Shown: one piece after another, positions 1 through 8,645 of the stretch | Position numbering within the stretch: position 1 is the stretch's first letter | Layout of the letters: every line of letters starts with the position of its first letter | DNA from: an uncultured Lachnospiraceae bacterium | Lineage (GTDB): Bacteria; Bacillota; Clostridia; Lachnospirales; Lachnospiraceae | Reading direction: 5' to 3' | Assembly: GCA_947577185.1 (NCBI GenBank) | Contig: CANPUE010000001.1 | Span: 1-64,000 of the forward strand | Length of the DNA stretch: 64,000 bases | Program-made: the position numbers and the translations under genes | The notes under the pieces: model-generated | Database searches by the model: none | The model's input: the letters and a program-made list of their open reading frames with translations, nothing else | Told to the model about the DNA's origin: nothing

Positions 1-558
1 CCCGACTTCTTGAAGTTGGTTTTCCCGACCTCTTGAAGTCAGATTTTCCGACCTGCTGAAATCGGTTTTTCCGACCTCTTGAAGTCGGTTTTCCTGACTT
101 CTTGAAGTCTGCTTTTCCGACCTCTTGAAGTCGGTTTTTCCGACTTCTGTGGAAACATCAGCATTTAAAGGCTCTTTCCTGCCCTCATCTTGTATAACAA
201 AATTTTTCACATAAATAATATCCGGTTTGCCAAGCCCCCGGCGTATCTTCTCAATAAGCCCTATTCCTTTGCTTGCATCCAGTTCCGCAAGGACTTTTAC
301 AGCCTTCTCTTTGCTGCATCCTAAATCTTCCCTGATATTGTCTATTGTGTATATGATATATGCCCGGTTTTCATCATCCAGCCACCCATTTTTCATAGAC
401 ATTGACATCCTGTCAAGCATCAGCCCATACAGGAGCTTAGCATCGCTGCTAAGCCCCTTGAAACGCTCGTCCTTTATCAGCAGGCGGGGAACACGGTAAA
501 AAGAAAACTGCTCTGCTTCTACGCCATAGTAATAGTCAAACTTCAATGGCTCTCCCAT
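1..558 (-). CDS. repA: RepA_N-type replication initiator (partial, 3' end outside window)
   Basis: Initiates replication of a plasmid or integrative element. The frame runs from ATG at 558 to the window edge without a stop (186 residues seen). The N-terminus (FDYYYGVEAEQFSFYRVP, then LLYGLMLDRM and NGWLDD) matches the winged-helix domain of RepA_N initiators from low-GC Gram-positive elements. From about residue 139 the protein enters a repetitive linker encoded by 23-bp iterons. A clear AGGAGG lies 8-13 bases before the ATG, inside the end of parB; the gap to the parB stop is 13 bases, so it is the last seen gene of a leftward operon. Family call is by eye but strong; the C-terminal domain is not visible. 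Confidence 0.88.
   Translation of the reverse strand, partial: MGEPLKFDYYYGVEAEQFSFYRVPRLLIKDERFKGLSSDAKLLYGLMLDRMSMSMKNGWLDDENRAYIIYTIDNIREDLGCSKEKAVKVLAELDASKGIGLIEKIRRGLGKPDIIYVKNFVIQDEGRKEPLNADVSTEVGKTDFKRSEKQTSRSQENRLQEVGKTDFSRSENLTSRGRENQLQEVG
2..144. repeat. Seven 23-bp iterons inside repA
   Basis: The core (C)CGAC recurs at 2, 25, 48, 71, 94, 117 and 140, exactly 23 bp apart, with consensus TTTTCCGACCTCTTGAAG plus TCGG. The array continues beyond the window. In RepA_N replicons the origin is known to lie inside the rep gene between its two domains, so these are probably initiator binding sites. As 23 is not a multiple of three, successive copies are translated in three frames. Confidence 0.85.
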
Positions 559-571
559 CTTGCCGCCTCCT

Positions 572-1453
572 TTACTGCCTGCCCTGCCATTCCTCCAAAA
601 GCTGGATGATGATGCCCTCTATATCGTCATTGGAATATTCCTCCGGAAAATACCTGCTGATCTTATCGCCCTTGATCGTTACCTTCCTTTCCTTCGGCTT
701 ATCCTCCGCTAGTATCAGCCTGGCCATCGCAGGCGTAAGCTCGCCACTTTTTCCATACTCTTTCAGCTTCGCCGCCTGTGAGCTGGAAACCGACACGCCC
801 GTTTCCTGGAGGACGGCTGTCACATACTCCTGCTGTGCCTCTGACAGGAAAGAAATGTCCACGCCCTGCGATATCCCTATCTTCTTTGCGTCCACCATGC
901 CAAGCAGCTCATCAGAGAGCCTTGCAAGCCACACATACCTCTGCACCGTCTTTCCGCTCTCCCCAGCAGCTTCCCCTACTTCGTCAAGGGTACTGCCGCC
1001 CTTGCTGCCCTGGTGTTTCATCGCTTCATATTTCATGGCATAAGCCTTTGCTTTTTCGCTCGGCAAAATATCCTCACGCTGGATATTGGAATCCACCATG
1101 ATTATCGTAGCTTCATCGTCCGTATAATCCCTGACAATGACGGGCATCGTATCAAGTCCTGCCCTTTCAGAACCCCGTTTCCTCCGGTGTCCGGCTATCA
1201 TCTCATAGCCGCCCCCTGTCCTCGGCCTGACAATTCCGGGCACAAGCACTCCATATTTACCGATGCTCTCCGTGGTCTCCTCCATTTTTTCATCATCAAG
1301 GACACGGAACGGGTGTCCTTTGAATGTATGCAGATCGGCCAGCTTCGCATGGATGATCTGCTCCCCCGCCGTATTTTCTGCGCCGCCAAATAAATCATCA
1401 AAGCTGTTCAGCCTGACTTTTGATGCGCTCCCTGCCTTACTGCCCACTGCCAA
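572..1453 (-). CDS. parB: ParB-like partition protein
   Basis: Centromere-binding partner of ParA, 293 residues. The N-terminal ParB/Srx-like domain shows GHPFRV at residues 46-51, the IAGHRRKR box at 86-93 and NIQRE at 123-127; a central helical DNA-binding region follows (the STLDEVGEAAGESGKTVQRY stretch looks like a helix-turn-helix) and the C-terminus is acidic. The start overlaps the end of parA by 17 bases, so the two are probably translationally coupled; repA follows 13 bases downstream. The gene set repA-parB-parA points to a low-copy plasmid or an ICE that replicates as a circle. Confidence 0.9.
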   Translation of the reverse strand: MAVGSKAGSASKVRLNSFDDLFGGAENTAGEQIIHAKLADLHTFKGHPFRVLDDEKMEETTESIGKYGVLVPGIVRPRTGGGYEMIAGHRRKRGSERAGLDTMPVIVRDYTDDEATIIMVDSNIQREDILPSEKAKAYAMKYEAMKHQGSKGGSTLDEVGEAAGESGKTVQRYVWLARLSDELLGMVDAKKIGISQGVDISFLSEAQQEYVTAVLQETGVSVSSSQAAKLKEYGKSGELTPAMARLILAEDKPKERKVTIKGDKISRYFPEEYSNDDIEGIIIQLLEEWQGRQ

Positions 1454-2222
1454 GCACCTCCTCCGTCAAAGACTGGTATGCCCCCGCAACCCTGCCTTTC
1501 GGGTCATGCTGGTAGATGCTGACGCCCTCTGCAGACGTTTCCGCAGCCCTTACAGACATGGGTATGCTGTTTTCAAATATCCGTACCCTACTCCCATAAG
1601 TTTCGATAAGCAGCGCCGTTATATCCCTTGCGTAGTTAGTGCGGTTGTCCACCATTGTCAGCAGAATGCCCTCGATCTCCAGTTTCGGGTTGATCTGCCG
1701 CTTTACCTTGCCTATGGTCTTGATAAGCTGCTCCAAGCCTTTCACGGGCAGGTATGCCGCCTGCACCGGAATGAGTATGCTGTCGGCACAGGCAAAGGCA
1801 TTTATGGTTATCATACCAAGTGAGGGCATACAGTCGATCAGGATATAATCATATCTATCCTTTACCATATCCACATAGGTACGCATCATAACTTCCCTGC
1901 TCATCACATTCACTAGGGAAACCTCCAGACCGGACAGCTCAATATTCCCCGGCATCAGGTCAATTCCCTCATCATGTTTCAGGATACCGTAACCCGGTTC
2001 TATTTCTTCATCATTGATGACCTTTTCCATTACATTCGCAAGGGTAACTTCCAGCTTGTCCGGCTCCGTGAAGCCAAGACTTGCGGTCAGGCTGCCCTGT
2101 GCATCCGCATCAATGGCCAGGACTTTCTTTCCCTGTTTTGCCAGCCCGATTCCTAAATTGCTCGTTGTGGTGGTCTTGCCCACTCCGCCTTTCTGGTTTG
2201 CGATTGCTATAACTTTACACAT
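1437..2222 (-). CDS. parA: ParA-family partition ATPase
   Basis: Walker-type ATPase that positions DNA together with ParB, 261 residues, the normal length for small ParA/Soj proteins. The deviant Walker A motif KGGVGKTT is at residues 11-18, followed by LAIDADAQGSLT (Walker A') and YDYILIDCMPS (Walker B). There is no N-terminal DNA-binding extension, so it is a chromosomal/ICE-type (Ib-like or Soj-like) ParA that would not repress its own promoter directly. It lies 17 bases after the DUF3970 gene and overlaps parB. Confidence 0.94.
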   Translation of the reverse strand: MCKVIAIANQKGGVGKTTTTSNLGIGLAKQGKKVLAIDADAQGSLTASLGFTEPDKLEVTLANVMEKVINDEEIEPGYGILKHDEGIDLMPGNIELSGLEVSLVNVMSREVMMRTYVDMVKDRYDYILIDCMPSLGMITINAFACADSILIPVQAAYLPVKGLEQLIKTIGKVKRQINPKLEIEGILLTMVDNRTNYARDITALLIETYGSRVRIFENSIPMSVRAAETSAEGVSIYQHDPKGRVAGAYQSLTEEVLGSGQ

Positions 2223-2239
2223 GGTTTTATTCCTCCGTA

Positions 2240-2422
2240 TTAGTCAGATTTTTCTTTGATGTTGGCTTTCTGCACTTCCACATAAGCCCGGTAATACCTG
2301 TTTGTACCTTTGTTCCGGTACAGTTCCGAAACTTCCGTCACAGCCACTTTGGGCTGTCTTTTCAAAATCTTCTCGAACCACTTAATATCATTCTTCGTTC
2401 CCATCAGTCGAATTTTCAGCAC
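2240..2422 (-). CDS. Small DUF3970-like protein
   Basis: Protein of 60 residues, start chosen at GTG 2422, giving VLKIRLMGTKNDIKWF at the N-terminus; GGAGAGG lies a few bases upstream. An ATG six codons further in (2404) is possible. The KIRLMGT start, a basic middle and RYYRAYVEV near the end resemble the DUF3970 family found in Firmicutes mobile elements; no function is known. It overlaps the 3' end of the DUF6075 gene by 35 bases in another frame and lies 17 bases before parA, so it belongs to the same operon. Confidence 0.7.
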   Translation of the reverse strand: MLKIRLMGTKNDIKWFEKILKRQPKVAVTEVSELYRNKGTNRYYRAYVEVQKANIKEKSD

Positions 2423-2906
2423 GTTTCCTCTCCATTTCTGCAAGGATTTCCTCAACAGACCGCTGTTTCTGGCAGTATTCCGGGTAACGGAGCTTGATGC
2501 CCTGCCAGAAGTACATCGCATAGCCGCAGCAGAAAATATCACTTACCGAATACTCCCTGCACTCTCTGATCTGCTCGTCCTTGCGCTTATAATCGTCAAC
2601 ACTCGGAGTACCATCTGTGTAAAGGTTAAAAGCAAGCCTTACCACCCGGACACTGCCGCTTGTCTGCCAGCCCTGATGCAGGCACTCCGGCTTGATGAAC
2701 CCGGACTTAATATCATAAATCTGGCTGAAATGGTTCCTCGTCTCCTCTGAAATACCGAGAATGTAGATCAAAGCCTTGTGATAGCAGTCCTGATACCTCG
2801 CCTGTTCCAATTTCTCATAATAAAACTTCTCATGTTCCTCGTTTGCAAAAACCATGTGTGTGTTGTTGGCGCTCTGCGCCTCTGCTCTTAACGCTGTGTT
2901 GTTCAT
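2388..2906 (-). CDS. DUF6075-like protein of the mobile element
   Basis: Protein of 172 residues starting MNNTALRAEAQ. The ATG at 2906 is chosen because GGAGG sits seven bases upstream; a longer frame to 2984 lacks support. Visible features are HMVFANEEHEKFYYEKL near the N-terminus, a central stretch with aromatic residues (FCCGYAMYFWQGI) and a highly charged tail. It resembles DUF6075 proteins that accompany conjugative elements in Lachnospiraceae; function unknown. It is the first visible gene of the leftward element operon (then DUF3970, parA, parB, repA). Confidence 0.72.
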   Translation of the reverse strand: MNNTALRAEAQSANNTHMVFANEEHEKFYYEKLEQARYQDCYHKALIYILGISEETRNHFSQIYDIKSGFIKPECLHQGWQTSGSVRVVRLAFNLYTDGTPSVDDYKRKDEQIRECREYSVSDIFCCGYAMYFWQGIKLRYPEYCQKQRSVEEILAEMERKRAENSTDGNEE

Positions 2907-2985
2907 ACATGAACCTCCTTCATTAAAGATATTGAATAAAAAAAGGGAACAAACCCCGAAATAGGGTCTATTCCCAAACATCAAA

Positions 2986-3012
2986 CAAGGGAAAGCATTT
3001 TGCTTTCCCTTG
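2986..3012. repeat. Perfect 12-bp inverted repeat near the element end
   Basis: CAAGGGAAAGCA, a 3-base TTT loop, then its exact complement. There is no T-tract on either side, so it is not a textbook terminator. It lies 80 bases upstream of the DUF6075 start, between the element genes and ppdK, and may be a recombinase or regulator site. Confidence 0.6.
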
Positions 3013-3154
3013 CAGAACTTATATATAGACTTTTACCACAATATCCTTAAATCTGTTAGCCTTTGTGTACTCTGGACGTGCAGCCATAAATGCTCTTACA
3101 TCCTCTCTCGACACCGTTAAGGTACAGAAGTAAATATAGGGTTGTCTAATTCCT
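3013..3154. other. Junction region between element and chromosome
   Basis: About 140 bases with no gene I can support. A leftward frame runs out of the ppdK region and ends at 3019 with a protein-like tail (REDVRAFMAARPEY, DIVVKVYI), but its upstream part is only ppdK read in another frame. No terminator follows the ppdK stop codon, which suggests that foreign DNA begins within this stretch. The exact att site cannot be placed from one window. Confidence 0.5.
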
Positions 3155-5773
3155 CTAGTTGTTAATAGCCGCCTGCGCCGCCGCCAATCTCGCGATCGGA
3201 ACTCTGAACGGTGAGCAGGATACATACGTCAGTCCTACTTTATGGCAGAATTCTACGGAAGAAGGATCTCCGCCATGCTCGCCGCAGATGCCGAGTTTGA
3301 TATCCGGTCTGGTCGCACGGCCTTTTTCTGCCGCCATCTGCACTAACTGTCCGACACCGCTCTGATCCAATCTTGCAAACGGGTCTGACTCATAAATCTT
3401 ATTCTTATAGTAATCTCCTAAGAACTTCCCGGCGTCATCGCGGGAGAAGCCGAAGGTCATCTGTGTCAGATCGTTTGTTCCGAAGGAGAAAAACTCTGCT
3501 TCTTCAGCAATCTCATTTGCCAAAAGCGCCGCTCTCGGAATCTCGATCATTGTCCCGACATGGTATTTGATATCGGAATTTTTCTCTTTCTTTACCTGTT
3601 CAGCCACTTCCACTACGACTTCTTTGACAAATTTGAGCTCTTTCTTTTCGCCAACAAGCGGAATCATGATCTCAGGAACGATATCGAAGCCTTTTTCATT
3701 CTTAACTTCGATCGCTGCTTCCATGACTGCTCTCGTCTGCATCTTCGCAATCTCCGGATAAGTAACGGCAAGACGGCATCCACGATGTCCCATCATCGGA
3801 TTGAACTCATGGAGGGAATCACAGATTTCCTGCACTTCCTCAGCTGTCATCATCATTTCTACTGCCAGATCATCAATGTCATTCTGTTCTGTCGGTACGA
3901 ACTCATGAAGCGGCGGATCTAAGAAGCGGATCGTGACCGGTCTTCCTTCCATTACTTCGTAGAGTGCCTTGAAGTCGCCTTTCTGGAAAGGAATCAGGGC
4001 ATTGAGCGCTTTTTCTCTCTGCTCAACGGTTCTTGCCAGGATCATCTGGCGGATCTTCGGAATTCTGTCAGGCTCGAAGAACATATGCTCTGTACGGCAC
4101 AGTCCGATGCCTTCCGCACCATATTTTACAGCATTTGCAGCGTCTGCCGGCGTATCTGCATTTGTGCGTACCTGCAGTTTACGGTACTGGTCTGCCCATC
4201 CCATGATGCGTCCGAAGTTACCGCTTACCGAAGCTTCAACTGTCTTAATATCGCCTTTATAAATCTTACCGGTAGAACCGTCTAAGGAAATGTAATCTCC
4301 TTCATGGAAGACTTCTCCACCGAGTGAAAATACTTTTTCTACTTCATTGATCGCGATCTCACCGCATCCTGATACGCAGGCTGTTCCCATGCCGCGCGCC
4401 ACAACGGCTGCATGGCTTGTCATACCGCCGCGCACAGTCAGAATGCCTTCTGCAGCATGCATACCCTCAATGTCTTCGGGTGAAGTCTCCAGACGGACAA
4501 GAATCACTCTTTCTCCTTTTTCATGCGCCGCCTTCGCTTCTTCTGCTGTGAAGTAAACTTTACCTGCCGCCGCTCCGGGTGATGCCGGAAGCGCCTGTCC
4601 GATCACCTGTCCTGCCTTGAGGGCATCCAGGTCGAATGTAGGATGTAATAACTGGTCTAAGGACTTCGCTTCAATTCTGCAGACTGCCTCTTCCGGAGTA
4701 ATCATGCCTTCATCTACAAGGTCACATGCGATCTGGATCGCTGCGGGAGCGGTTCTCTTACCGTTACGGGTCTGTAAGAAAAACAGTCTTCCGTTTTCGA
4801 TCGTGAACTCCATATCCTGCATATCACGATAATGATCTTCAAGTTTGTTGGCGATTTCTATGAACTGTTTATAGCATTCCGGCAGATCCTGCTCAAGTTT
4901 GGTAATCGGCTGCGGTGTACGAATACCGGCTACCACGTCCTCTCCCTGTGCGTTGATCAAATACTCGCCGTAAATACCTTTTGCACCGGTAGACGGATTT
5001 CTGGTAAAGGCAACGCCTGTACCGGATGTATTGCCCATATTTCCAAATACCATAGCCTGCACGTTGACTGCGGTGCCCCAGTCACCCGGAATGTCATTCA
5101 TTCTCCTGTATACAATCGCTCTTTCGTTATCCCATGAACGAAATACTGCTTTTACTGCTTCCATCAGCTGTACTTTTGGTTCCTGCGGAAAATCTTCTCC
5201 TTTATTTTCTTTATAAATCTGTTTAAATCTGACGATAATCTCTTTCATATCGTCTGCAGTCAGATCTGTATCGTATTTAACGCCTTTGGATTCTTTAATT
5301 TCATCAAGAATTCTTTCAAAATATGATTTGGGAATCTCCATAACGACATCTGAAAACATTTGAATAAATCTTCTGTAAGAATCGTATGCAAATCGTGGAT
5401 TTCCAGTCTTTTTGGCAAAGCCTTCCACCGCAATATCTGTCAGACCAAGATTCAGAATTGTGTCCATCATGCCCGGCATGGATGCTCTTGCACCTGAACG
5501 GACAGATACCAGTAACGGATTTTCCGTATCGCCGAACTTCTTATCCTGTTTTTTCTCCAGGAGTTCAAGCGCATCAAAAATCTGCTTCTGGATCTCTTCA
5601 GAAATCATTTTCCCGTTGTTGTAATAATCCGTACATGCTTCCGTTGTAACGGTAAAGCCCTGCGGAATCGGCAGACCAAGATTGGTCATTTCTGCAAGAT
5701 TTGCACCTTTTCCGCCCAAAAGGTTACGCATATCCGCATTTCCTTCTTCAAATAAGTACACCCATTTCGCCAT
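3155..5773 (-). CDS. ppdK: Pyruvate, phosphate dikinase
   Basis: Interconverts pyruvate, ATP and phosphate with PEP, AMP and pyrophosphate in glycolysis or gluconeogenesis; cytosolic. The 872 residues match the Clostridium symbiosum enzyme in length. An N-terminal ATP-grasp domain (KGANLAEM, TRNPSTGAKGIYGEYL) is followed by the swivelling phosphohistidine domain GGMTSHAAVVARGMG near residue 450 and the C-terminal PEP/pyruvate barrel ending in GICGEHGGDPSS, which carries the catalytic cysteine near 830. AAGGAG precedes the ATG. The gene is monocistronic by spacing, and the mobile element abuts its 3' end without damaging the reading frame. Confidence 0.98.
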   Translation of the reverse strand: MAKWVYLFEEGNADMRNLLGGKGANLAEMTNLGLPIPQGFTVTTEACTDYYNNGKMISEEIQKQIFDALELLEKKQDKKFGDTENPLLVSVRSGARASMPGMMDTILNLGLTDIAVEGFAKKTGNPRFAYDSYRRFIQMFSDVVMEIPKSYFERILDEIKESKGVKYDTDLTADDMKEIIVRFKQIYKENKGEDFPQEPKVQLMEAVKAVFRSWDNERAIVYRRMNDIPGDWGTAVNVQAMVFGNMGNTSGTGVAFTRNPSTGAKGIYGEYLINAQGEDVVAGIRTPQPITKLEQDLPECYKQFIEIANKLEDHYRDMQDMEFTIENGRLFFLQTRNGKRTAPAAIQIACDLVDEGMITPEEAVCRIEAKSLDQLLHPTFDLDALKAGQVIGQALPASPGAAAGKVYFTAEEAKAAHEKGERVILVRLETSPEDIEGMHAAEGILTVRGGMTSHAAVVARGMGTACVSGCGEIAINEVEKVFSLGGEVFHEGDYISLDGSTGKIYKGDIKTVEASVSGNFGRIMGWADQYRKLQVRTNADTPADAANAVKYGAEGIGLCRTEHMFFEPDRIPKIRQMILARTVEQREKALNALIPFQKGDFKALYEVMEGRPVTIRFLDPPLHEFVPTEQNDIDDLAVEMMMTAEEVQEICDSLHEFNPMMGHRGCRLAVTYPEIAKMQTRAVMEAAIEVKNEKGFDIVPEIMIPLVGEKKELKFVKEVVVEVAEQVKKEKNSDIKYHVGTMIEIPRAALLANEIAEEAEFFSFGTNDLTQMTFGFSRDDAGKFLGDYYKNKIYESDPFARLDQSGVGQLVQMAAEKGRATRPDIKLGICGEHGGDPSSVEFCHKVGLTYVSCSPFRVPIARLAAAQAAINN

Positions 5774-5821
5774 CGTTTTTTCTCCTTCTTTTCTACGTCA
5801 TTCGATATTGATGCCAAAAAC

Positions 5822-5847
5822 ACCATGAGAAACTGCCCGCTCATGGT
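5822..5847 (-). terminator. Rho-independent terminator after the glycerophosphodiesterase gene
   Basis: Stem ACCATGAG / CTCATGGT with a 10-base loop, followed on the minus strand by GTTTTTGG. It lies about 55 bases after the stop of the gene at 5902 and upstream of ppdK. Confidence 0.7.
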
Positions 5848-5901
5848 ATTGACGCACGACTGTGCGCTTTTCTAAATAACATAATAACATATTTTGTCCG
5901 G

Positions 5902-6789
5902 TCACGCACCAATTTTTTCGTTATTTTTCACAGAAAAATTTTTCACGGGAGTTTTTGTACCATTCGGAATAAAACTGTCGAAAATGAACAGATCAAAATC
6001 TTTCTGAAGCTTTTCTAACTGTTCCTGACTTTTTACGGTCCATGCTACTGCCAGGTTTTTGTATAGTTTCCGGCAGATCCGCAGGCCCGGTTCCTCTTTA
6101 AACCGGCAATTGTAAGCAATAAAATCCGGTCTGGTCACGCAGTTAAAGAGCAGATGCGTCAGCATGAAATGCAATAAATTACTCTTTTCACCTTCTTTTC
6201 TGAAATTCGTAGACAGCTGTCCGCGCATGACATCCTTATGATACCTCCGATACCAAAACAGGGCGAGCGGATTAAAAGACTCAATACAGTAGACACCCTG
6301 ATAGCCTGCGAGCATGTCCTGTACAACGGGACACAGTGCAAGATCCGTCCACTCTATCTTCAATTCCACGATCAAAGGAACCCGGCCGGCCACCATGGCG
6401 AGAAACTGCTCCAGCGCCGGTATCTTTTCCTGCGTCTGTAACAGGGTCAGTTCCTGCAGTTGTTCATAAGTGAGCTCATCGACTCTGCCGGACACTCCGC
6501 ACATACGGTCTAACGTGAAATCATGAAAGATAACCGGAATCCCGTCCTTTGTAAGCTGCACGTCCAGTTCGATCCCATACCCGGCTTCCACTGCCTTTCG
6601 AAACGCCGCCATAGAATTTTCCGGTGCATCTGTTTCGTTATCATGCAGTCCTCTGTGCGCGTACAAGACCCCCATGTGGGGATCCTTTTTCGGCTTTCCC
6701 AAAAGGCGGGGCATGATCAGCGCCAGATAAAGTCCCGACGAAATCATCCCAAATGCTGCTGCCTTCCTCATCGCTTTGTAAGTTGTCAT
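5902..6789 (-). CDS. Glycerophosphodiester phosphodiesterase family protein
   Basis: Hydrolyses glycerophosphodiesters to glycerol-3-phosphate and an alcohol, by family. 295 residues; a hydrophobic N-terminal segment (about 10-30) suggests membrane anchoring. GDPD motifs are in order: AHRGLHDN at 44-51, APENS at 56-60, IELDVQ at 73-78 and IFHDF at 87-91, covering the metal and catalytic residues. It stands alone, transcribed away from the ABC-F gene, with its own terminator. Substrate is not predictable; it may recycle membrane lipid headgroups. Confidence 0.92.
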   Translation of the reverse strand: MTTYKAMRKAAAFGMISSGLYLALIMPRLLGKPKKDPHMGVLYAHRGLHDNETDAPENSMAAFRKAVEAGYGIELDVQLTKDGIPVIFHDFTLDRMCGVSGRVDELTYEQLQELTLLQTQEKIPALEQFLAMVAGRVPLIVELKIEWTDLALCPVVQDMLAGYQGVYCIESFNPLALFWYRRYHKDVMRGQLSTNFRKEGEKSNLLHFMLTHLLFNCVTRPDFIAYNCRFKEEPGLRICRKLYKNLAVAWTVKSQEQLEKLQKDFDLFIFDSFIPNGTKTPVKNFSVKNNEKIGA

Positions 6790-6869
6790 AAATCGTTTTT
6801 CTCCTTATCGCACTTTCTTCTTTAAATTATAGTACCAAAACAAAAAACTGCAAGTAGTTTCCTTTTTAC

Positions 6870-6897
6870 TTGAAATAATACTTATTTTATGTATAAT
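6870..6897 (+). promoter_or_regulatory. Sigma-A-type promoter for the ABC-F gene
   Basis: TTGAAA (6870-6875), 16-base spacer, perfect TATAAT (6892-6897), 65 bases before the ATG at 6962. Confidence 0.75.
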
Positions 6898-6961
6898 AGT
6901 TACCGTGATGCTTTTTCGGTAACTATTAACTTTGCAGACTATATAATAAAAGAGGTTTCAT

Positions 6962-8596
6962 ATGATCAGTGCAAACAACGTAACTTACAGAGTGGGCAAA
7001 AAAGCCCTGTTTGAAGACGTGAACATTAAATTTACAGAAGGAAACTGCTATGGCCTGATCGGGGCAAACGGCGCCGGAAAGTCCACTTTCTTAAAGATAC
7101 TCTCCGGAGCTCTGGATACGACAAACGGTGATATCGCCATTACGCCCGGCCAGCGGCTTTCGGTGTTAGAACAGGATCACTTCAAATATGACGCTTATCC
7201 GGTTATGGATGTTGTCATTATGGGAAATGAGCGGCTCTATCAGATCATGAAAGAAAAAGATGCGATCTATGCCAAAGAAGACTTTACCGACGAGGACGGC
7301 ATCCGCGCCAGCGAACTGGAAGCAGAGTTTGCAGAAATGGACGGCTGGGATGCAGAGACAAATGCCGCCATGCTCTTAAACGGGCTGGGCATTGATACGG
7401 AACTGCATTATAGTACCATGGGCGATCTAAACGGCAATGAAAAAGTAAAGGTACTGCTTGCCAAAGCTTTATTCGGCAGTCCCGACATTCTGCTTTTAGA
7501 CGAGCCGACCAACCATCTGGACCTGGACGCAATCGCATGGCTGGAAGAATTTCTGATCAATTTTGAAAATACGGTCATCGTCGTCTCTCATGACCGTTAT
7601 TTCTTAAATAAAGTATGTACGCACACAGCGGATATCGACTATGGCAAGATACAATTGTATGCCGGCAACTATGATTTCTGGTATGAATCCAGCCAGTTGA
7701 TCATCAAACAGCGCAAAGAGGCCAACAAGAAGAAGGAGGAACAGATCAAAGAACTTCAGGAGTTCATCTCCCGTTTCTCCGCCAACGCATCCAAATCCAA
7801 ACAGGCCACATCCAGAAAACGTGCGCTGGAAAAAATTGAGCTGGACGATATCAAGCCGTCGAGCAGAAAATATCCTTATATCGACTTTCGTCCGGAACGT
7901 GAAATCGGCAACGAAGTGCTGACCGTGGAAGGGATCACCAAGACGATCAACGGCGAAAAAGTACTGAACAACATTTCCTTTATCGCAGGACATGACGATA
8001 AAATCGCTTTTGTCGGCGGCAACGAACTCGCCAAGACGACTTTATTTAAGATCCTGATGGGTGAGATGGAGCCGGACGAGGGGACTTACAAATGGGGCGT
8101 CACAACCTCTCAGGCGTATTTTCCGAAAGACTGCACGTCTGAATTTGACAATGACTATACGATCACAGACTGGCTGATGGGCTATTCCCCGGTCAAAGAT
8201 GTCACCTATGTGCGCGGCTTTTTGGGGCGTATGCTTTTTGCCGGGGAAGACGGCGTAAAAAAAGTCAAAGTGCTCTCCGGAGGAGAAAAAGTCCGCTGTC
8301 TGCTCTCTAAAATGATGATCAGCGGCGCAAACTGTCTGCTCTTTGACGAACCGACCAACCATCTGGATATGGAGGCCATAACCGCACTCAATGAAGGAAT
8401 GATCAAATTTAAAGGGGTGGAGCTTTTTTCCTGTCATGACCATCAGGTCGTACAGACAACCGCCAACCGCATCATGGAGATCCTGCCGGACGGAACGATG
8501 ATCGACAAGATTACAACTTACGACGAATACCTTGAAAGCGACGAAATGGCCAGAAAGCGTACGATCTACACCAGTACCGCCACAGACGAAGACTGA
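6962..8596 (+). CDS. ABC-F family ATPase (YkpA/YbiT type)
   Basis: Soluble ribosome-associated ABC protein with two nucleotide-binding domains and no membrane domain; 544 residues. Domain 1 has Walker A GANGAGKST at 34-42, a degenerate signature (GDLNGNEKVKVLL) and Walker B LLLDEPTNHLD near 177. A charged linker (about 240-290) joins domain 2, whose Walker A is the unusual GGNELAKTT near 353, with LSGGEK near 437 and LLFDEPTNHLD near 459. The odd first signature and second Walker A are usual for the YkpA/YbiT branch. Such proteins act on translation; an antibiotic-resistance role is not indicated. Confidence 0.93.
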   Translation: MISANNVTYRVGKKALFEDVNIKFTEGNCYGLIGANGAGKSTFLKILSGALDTTNGDIAITPGQRLSVLEQDHFKYDAYPVMDVVIMGNERLYQIMKEKDAIYAKEDFTDEDGIRASELEAEFAEMDGWDAETNAAMLLNGLGIDTELHYSTMGDLNGNEKVKVLLAKALFGSPDILLLDEPTNHLDLDAIAWLEEFLINFENTVIVVSHDRYFLNKVCTHTADIDYGKIQLYAGNYDFWYESSQLIIKQRKEANKKKEEQIKELQEFISRFSANASKSKQATSRKRALEKIELDDIKPSSRKYPYIDFRPEREIGNEVLTVEGITKTINGEKVLNNISFIAGHDDKIAFVGGNELAKTTLFKILMGEMEPDEGTYKWGVTTSQAYFPKDCTSEFDNDYTITDWLMGYSPVKDVTYVRGFLGRMLFAGEDGVKKVKVLSGGEKVRCLLSKMMISGANCLLFDEPTNHLDMEAITALNEGMIKFKGVELFSCHDHQVVQTTANRIMEILPDGTMIDKITTYDEYLESDEMARKRTIYTSTATDED

Positions 8597-8645
8597 TGCT
8601 TTCTATTGGAAACCATTTGATGAAAATTTCCGCGGGAGGTTTTTT

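Noticed and set aside
1-150. CRISPR-like array
   Set aside because: Repeats are contiguous at 23-bp period with no unique spacers and lie inside a coding frame; they are iterons.
546-1043. Open frame of 165 codons on the plus strand
   Set aside because: It lies wholly within parB on the other strand, has a Ser/Cys/Pro-rich composition and no ribosome site.
3019-3225. 68-codon minus-strand frame at the ppdK/element junction
   Set aside because: The first half is ppdK read in another frame (Arg-rich); the tail looks protein-like but has no start codon with a ribosome site. Kept only as a note on the junction.
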